DNA from: Glebionis coronaria
Lineage: Eukaryota > Streptophyta > Magnoliopsida > Asterales > Asteraceae
Direction: 5' to 3'
DNA length: 64,000 nucleotides
Assembly: GCA_025667525.1 (NCBI GenBank)
Contig: CM046875.1
Span: 530,497,079-530,561,078, forward strand
A model generated the notes under the pieces. It saw only the letters and a list, made by a program, of their open reading frames with translations, did not search any database and was not told where the DNA came from. The first letter of the stretch is position 1. Each line of letters starts with the position of its first letter. Below, in pieces: positions 59,741 to 64,000 of this stretch. A program made the translations under genes and the position numbers.

Positions 59741-61307
59741 ATATAATCCATTTAGGCTGGTTATAACTAAACTATTACACGTTTACAAGGTGTGGTGTTA
59801 TTATTATCATTACTATAATAAATCTCCCTTTTTACTCTTTCCGTCTAGTTAAATACTTCTAAAATTTTAACTCCACTTAAGAAAATCATTGTAAAATTTC
59901 TTCACCCTTTAAAATGTATTATCACATGTTACCTTGAAAACTAATCCAATTATTTTCAAGGCAAAATTTTTTTATGACTTACTAGCACAAACTTAAAAAA
60001 AAATATGTAAGTCACGATATCATACCATACACTTATAAATTATTTTCAAAATCGTTTTCCTATAACTAGCCAGACTTATTTGCAAGAAAATTTATTAGTT
60101 CTCATTAATTAAAATACATACCTAAATGTAGACACACGTCAAAAGACTCAAAACATCGTTGGAACTCCATCAAACTCCAGCACCATAAAACACAAGCAAA
60201 CACAAGGTACGTTCAAGTTATAATGACTACTGAACGACCATATATCATAACTTAACACATACTAGTATATATACATCCGCATGTATATACATATTAAATC
60301 ACCCCAAAACATACTCGTTACCATACATGTCAGATCAATCAATCGCGTCATACACTCGTTTTTTCCATACGAGTAATCACCATCGTACAACAAGGCATAA
60401 AACCCATCACTAAAACCAGTCCATATCGTATGACACCATAATCACACAGCATGACTATAACCGAAAACTTATAACACACTCAAAAATAGCCATATCGTAG
60501 GCAACCGTTACATAAACCCATATATTATACATATACCCAAAATCCACATCTTATCATATGCATGTACTAACCCTCTTTCATGCAATCATACTTAGGAACC
60601 CATTGAAGTTGTGGTACTTGTATAACTATGTTGTCCACCATACTTATACAATTACCCTTTCCCCAATGCACTCCCTCCTATGATGACACTTATAAGAATC
60701 AATACAACATATAACACATAAATCAAACAGCATAGACAAACTCCAAAACAACATCATAATCAGTTATAAGTCATGTTGCCCATAAGCGTGGAAACAACTT
60801 AAAATCCTTCCTATCCACCTACTCCTATTAACTCGAATCACCACATGATTCTTAGGGAACATGACTTAAACCTCAAAAGAAAAATACTATACATCAGGTA
60901 CACAAAATAACTTAACAAAAGATGGAAACTACCATTTACCAAGTTATGTACTATAATGTACAATTTACACAAAATACAACCATGACTAGCGTAGACGACT
61001 ATGGTTCAACCGCACTAGTCAAAACTCGAAAAGAACATAACATGTGGCTAAGTATGAACGAATATGGTTTAATCCATATTAGCCTGAATTTCAAGAAAAA
61101 CAAGTGACTAAGTATGAACGACTATGGTTCGATTCATATTAGTCAAAACTCAACAAAACATCGCAAATAAAAACCAATAACATCCAAAAAAAACTTCAAT
61201 TAATATAATGCGCGCATACTCATATGACGCCTATATGCAGGGACCCTTAAGCAATAGACTAGGCTAGGCAACCTAATTCTCTATAACCATTGGCTCTTGA
61301 TACATTC
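59741..61307 (-). other. Decayed 5' interior of element C with primer binding site
   Basis: About 1.6 kb with no recognisable gag. Beside the right LTR (plus about 61283-61305) the minus strand reads TGTATCAAGAGCCAATGG, like the initiator tRNA-Met primer site with an extra A. At 60980-61150 a block (gacgactatggttc...catattagtcaaaactc) is repeated three times imperfectly. The ORF at 60922-61107 comes from this repeat. Confidence 0.5.
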
Positions 61308-63875
61308 TGTCACACCCCACCATGGCGGAATATGGGGCGCGACGTATGGATATCATCACAACAATAGCATGTCTATAGAGACAACTAAATGAAATGGAAA
61401 TATCATAAATGGGTGACACAATGTAATGACAATATCACAAACAAAGCAGGCGTCTAGGTAAGTAGGTAACATGTATACCCCTTACCAAAGACATACAAAT
61501 ACACACATCAACATATAGGTGTTCACAATGTATCACTTATTCAAACATAAAATAAAGGCTAAGAGGAAAGGGGGTTCCTCCAAATGCAATCCTAAGCCTC
61601 CAAAGCTAGCCACTGCTATTCTCACGCTTAACCACATTCTCACCCAAAAGAGAACTAAAACACATCAACAATAAAGTTGGTGAGAGTCATAGGTTTAGCT
61701 CCAATGCCAAATCATTTATAAGCCGTGAATAACAACCATCAATAAAAGAACACATGGACATTGTGCTACAAACATGCATTAACAACCAACATTCAAGATT
61801 TAACCATTCACAACAATTCCAAGGCTCCCAACCTTACCAAAAACCATGGTCCCATAGACGCCCATACACCTATGAACCAATCCCAAGGCCACGCCTTGTC
61901 AACATCCCCTTGGTACCAAGTGAAACCACAATAACTGAGACGGTACGTGTCCCCCGATCCAAATCATAAACACAATCAAGAATCACATAGCAGTTAATCA
62001 CATAAGTGTACACACAAGTCCATCACAAATCATAAAAACATTCATAACATTATTTACAAAACCATACAGTGTCTCTTCCATCCTATATGGAATTAAAAAA
62101 TCATTAAAGGATATGGGACTATGAAACTCACCTGAACAAGCTTCTTCAAGTATCCGTGCTCTAGCAAAATCTAAACACACAAACATATACAACCAAGACA
62201 TAAAACACATACCAAAATGGCTCATAAATCTATGATGGATATCTAACCTTCTCCTATAACTTAACCCCATTTATACGCCATAATCATCTCATTACACCCC
62301 TCTATAAAGCCCTTAACTTAGTTTCGTTCATAACTCGTCTCGTTAACATTTAACCCAAAACAGTCCCGTTTTTCACACTCCGTATGATGAGCCAAACGCC
62401 ACCAAACCTAAACCACATTCCTTGCAATGAAAAACCCATAAAAATTATATGTGTTGGATAAAATCTCAGCCCTTATCCAAACATCAAAGCTAATTTTAAG
62501 TCCCCGATATACAACTTATACTTTCGCCTATCCATATTTTACCGATTTTGAACATATAAAAAGTTTGTTATGATCAGAGGGTCTTCCACTATCCCCAATT
62601 GATTATCCCTATTTAAGATATCTTATATACAATATAAAATAACTCTCATGTTTGTTTGAAAGTCCAATTGTACTCCTAAGTACCCTAACCACCTTAAAAC
62701 ATTAAATTAAACCCGTCTGATTTCAAAACTGTTTTGACCTCCGACTGTTGTAACCTGTTTTTGACCCACTTCCCCACCTCCAATTTATTCGTCGTTTCTT
62801 GAATTCAAAAGCCAACTCAAATACCTTTTCAGGGATACTTGTTTAGATTAATGAATGTTCCTAGAACTCTAGATATGATCAAAATAATAAGCCTAAAATT
62901 CTGCCCAGTTTTTAATTACGAATTTAACTAAACTAACCTAATTAATTACTCAACAATGAATTAATTACGTGCCCTAATTAATCTAATCATTGTTTTATCA
63001 TTAATTAACAGATTTTATAATAAACCCTAACCTAAATCCATCATATAATGATTAAGAATGAATTGAAAATAATTAAATTGAAAAGGGATTGAAGGTTTTT
63101 ACCTTAAGAATAACGGAAGACAAAAAAAATATGAACAACTCTAAAAACCCAAAAAAAAATGTCGACTCTTTGATTTCTCCGGGGATTATGTTTTTTTTAA
63201 CTTAGTTAACACCTTATATAGTTATAATACCAATCCTAACCCAAGTAAAGTTGCCATATATAATTCTCCTACTTTTTCTCTTTTTTTTTCTTTTTTTGTG
63301 TCACATAACCAATCTATATCCCTTTAATTTCGTTATTTTTTTCTTTTTATTATTAATAATTGTATTAATAATATTACCTTAATTTTACTTAATTTATTTC
63401 AGCTCTTAAAGCCTCCAAAACCTCAAAACCGTAAAACTAGTCAAATTTACGCGTATACCGTAAAAGACGTAATATATACAGTTTTATAAAAACTCTTGAA
63501 ATATGACATAAACTAATTAACTAAGTCCTAAATGACTTAAAACCATCCCGAAAAATACTCCCGTGACTAATTAACTCATCCGAGACCTCTAAATGCTAAA
63601 CCTTAAATCGTAAAAATACGATTTTCTATAATACATATACGTATACGTAAAACCACTAAATAACACCATTTTATTTCATAGCCACTACTATGTGAGCTCA
63701 TGAACATGAAAACATCACACATCGTTTCACTCACAGGGTACCCTGTACCCGAAAACGATGTCCAAACCACACTCTATTCACACCACATAACTCATAAACA
63801 CATAAAGACACGTAATTCCACGAAATATGCACAAATTAAAACTAAGTGACGAACCTCAAAACCGTGATTGTCACA
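61308..63875 (-). repeat. Element C right LTR (its 5' LTR, 2,568 bp)
   Basis: It begins TGTCACACCCCACCATGGCGG and ends TTGTCACA, followed by TSD atcta. It is similar to 38587-41100 over its full length, with clearly more differences than the LTR pairs of B or D, so C is older. Confidence 0.88.
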
Positions 63876-63880
63876 ATCTA

Positions 63881-64000
63881 TACTTGTGTCATAAAATGTT
63901 GAAGTGGGCGACGTTGTGTAGATTGGTCCTAGCTAAGATTAGGTCTCGACCTTTAGCTTGTTGATCCCAAAGTTAGATCGATTTAGCTTTGTGTATACGA
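63881..64000 (+). repeat. Element F LTR, third segment
   Basis: The sequence after TSD atcta continues F's LTR. It contains a third copy of the unit seen at 38477 and 38546 (gtgtagattggtcctagct at 63916). The LTR runs off the window, so its end and any TSD of F are not seen. Confidence 0.65.

Larger units (their letters stand above)
38587..63875 (-). mobile_element. Element C: decayed Ty3/gypsy LTR retrotransposon with nested insertions
   Basis: It starts TGTCACACCCCACCATGG and ends TTGTCACA, flanked by perfect TSD atcta (38582-38586, 63876-63880). The LTRs are 38587-41100 and 61308-63875. Orientation is minus, shown by an iMet-like primer site beside the right LTR and by integrase remnants near the left LTR. 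The interior is largely decayed and is interrupted by a non-LTR fragment (L), itself split by element D. Frequent TG/CA changes fit decay by deamination of methylated C. Confidence 0.88.

Overview
This window is a block of nested plant transposable elements. I see no intact host gene. Base composition (AT-rich), the lineages present and the protein style point to a eudicot. The gag-protease tails with repeated IFDPGI motifs, the pre-gag PPRKR-type ORF and an LTR start TGTCACACCCCACCATGGCGG-like resemble elements I associate with Asteraceae, so Asteraceae is my best guess (inference).

The layout can be solved from target-site duplications (TSDs). (F) The outermost element is a Ty1/copia Sirevirus/Maximus-like element. 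Its 3' part (a broken ORF, three polypurine tracts and the start of an LTR) occupies 1-1710. The same LTR resumes at 37602-38586 and again at 63881-64000. (A) A Ty3/gypsy element on the minus strand (1711-37596, TSD gctta) sits in F's LTR. (C) A second, badly decayed minus-strand gypsy element (38587-63875, TSD atcta) sits further along the same LTR.

Inside A's left LTR is (B), a 13.5-kb Athila-like element with 3.8-kb LTRs (2482-15981, TSD gtagt). It encodes only gag and protease. Inside A's right LTR is (E), a 9.2-kb non-autonomous Helitron on the minus strand (26491-35708), inserted in a (TA)n run. It carries fragments of an S-adenosylmethionine synthetase gene and a receptor-like kinase gene, plus a Stowaway MITE (28042-28307). 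Inside C's internal region, between two (ATT)n tracts, lies (L), the 3' end of a non-LTR-type reverse transcriptase gene with a CCHC knuckle and an RPAD...D endonuclease-like motif. L is split by (D), a 14.0-kb relative of B (44625-58633, TSD tgcag) whose gag-pro frame has no frameshift but six in-frame stops.

Two stacks are four levels deep: F > C > L > D, and F > A > E > Stowaway. The relative order of insertion within each stack follows directly from this. B and D share a tRNA-Asp-type primer binding site, a conserved leader and repeated PPT-like motifs. They have no reverse transcriptase or integrase, so they must have moved using proteins supplied by another element. The coding capacity of A, C and L is destroyed by stops and frameshifts. 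Limits: divergences, secondary structures and homology searches were not computed; family names rest on motifs read by eye.
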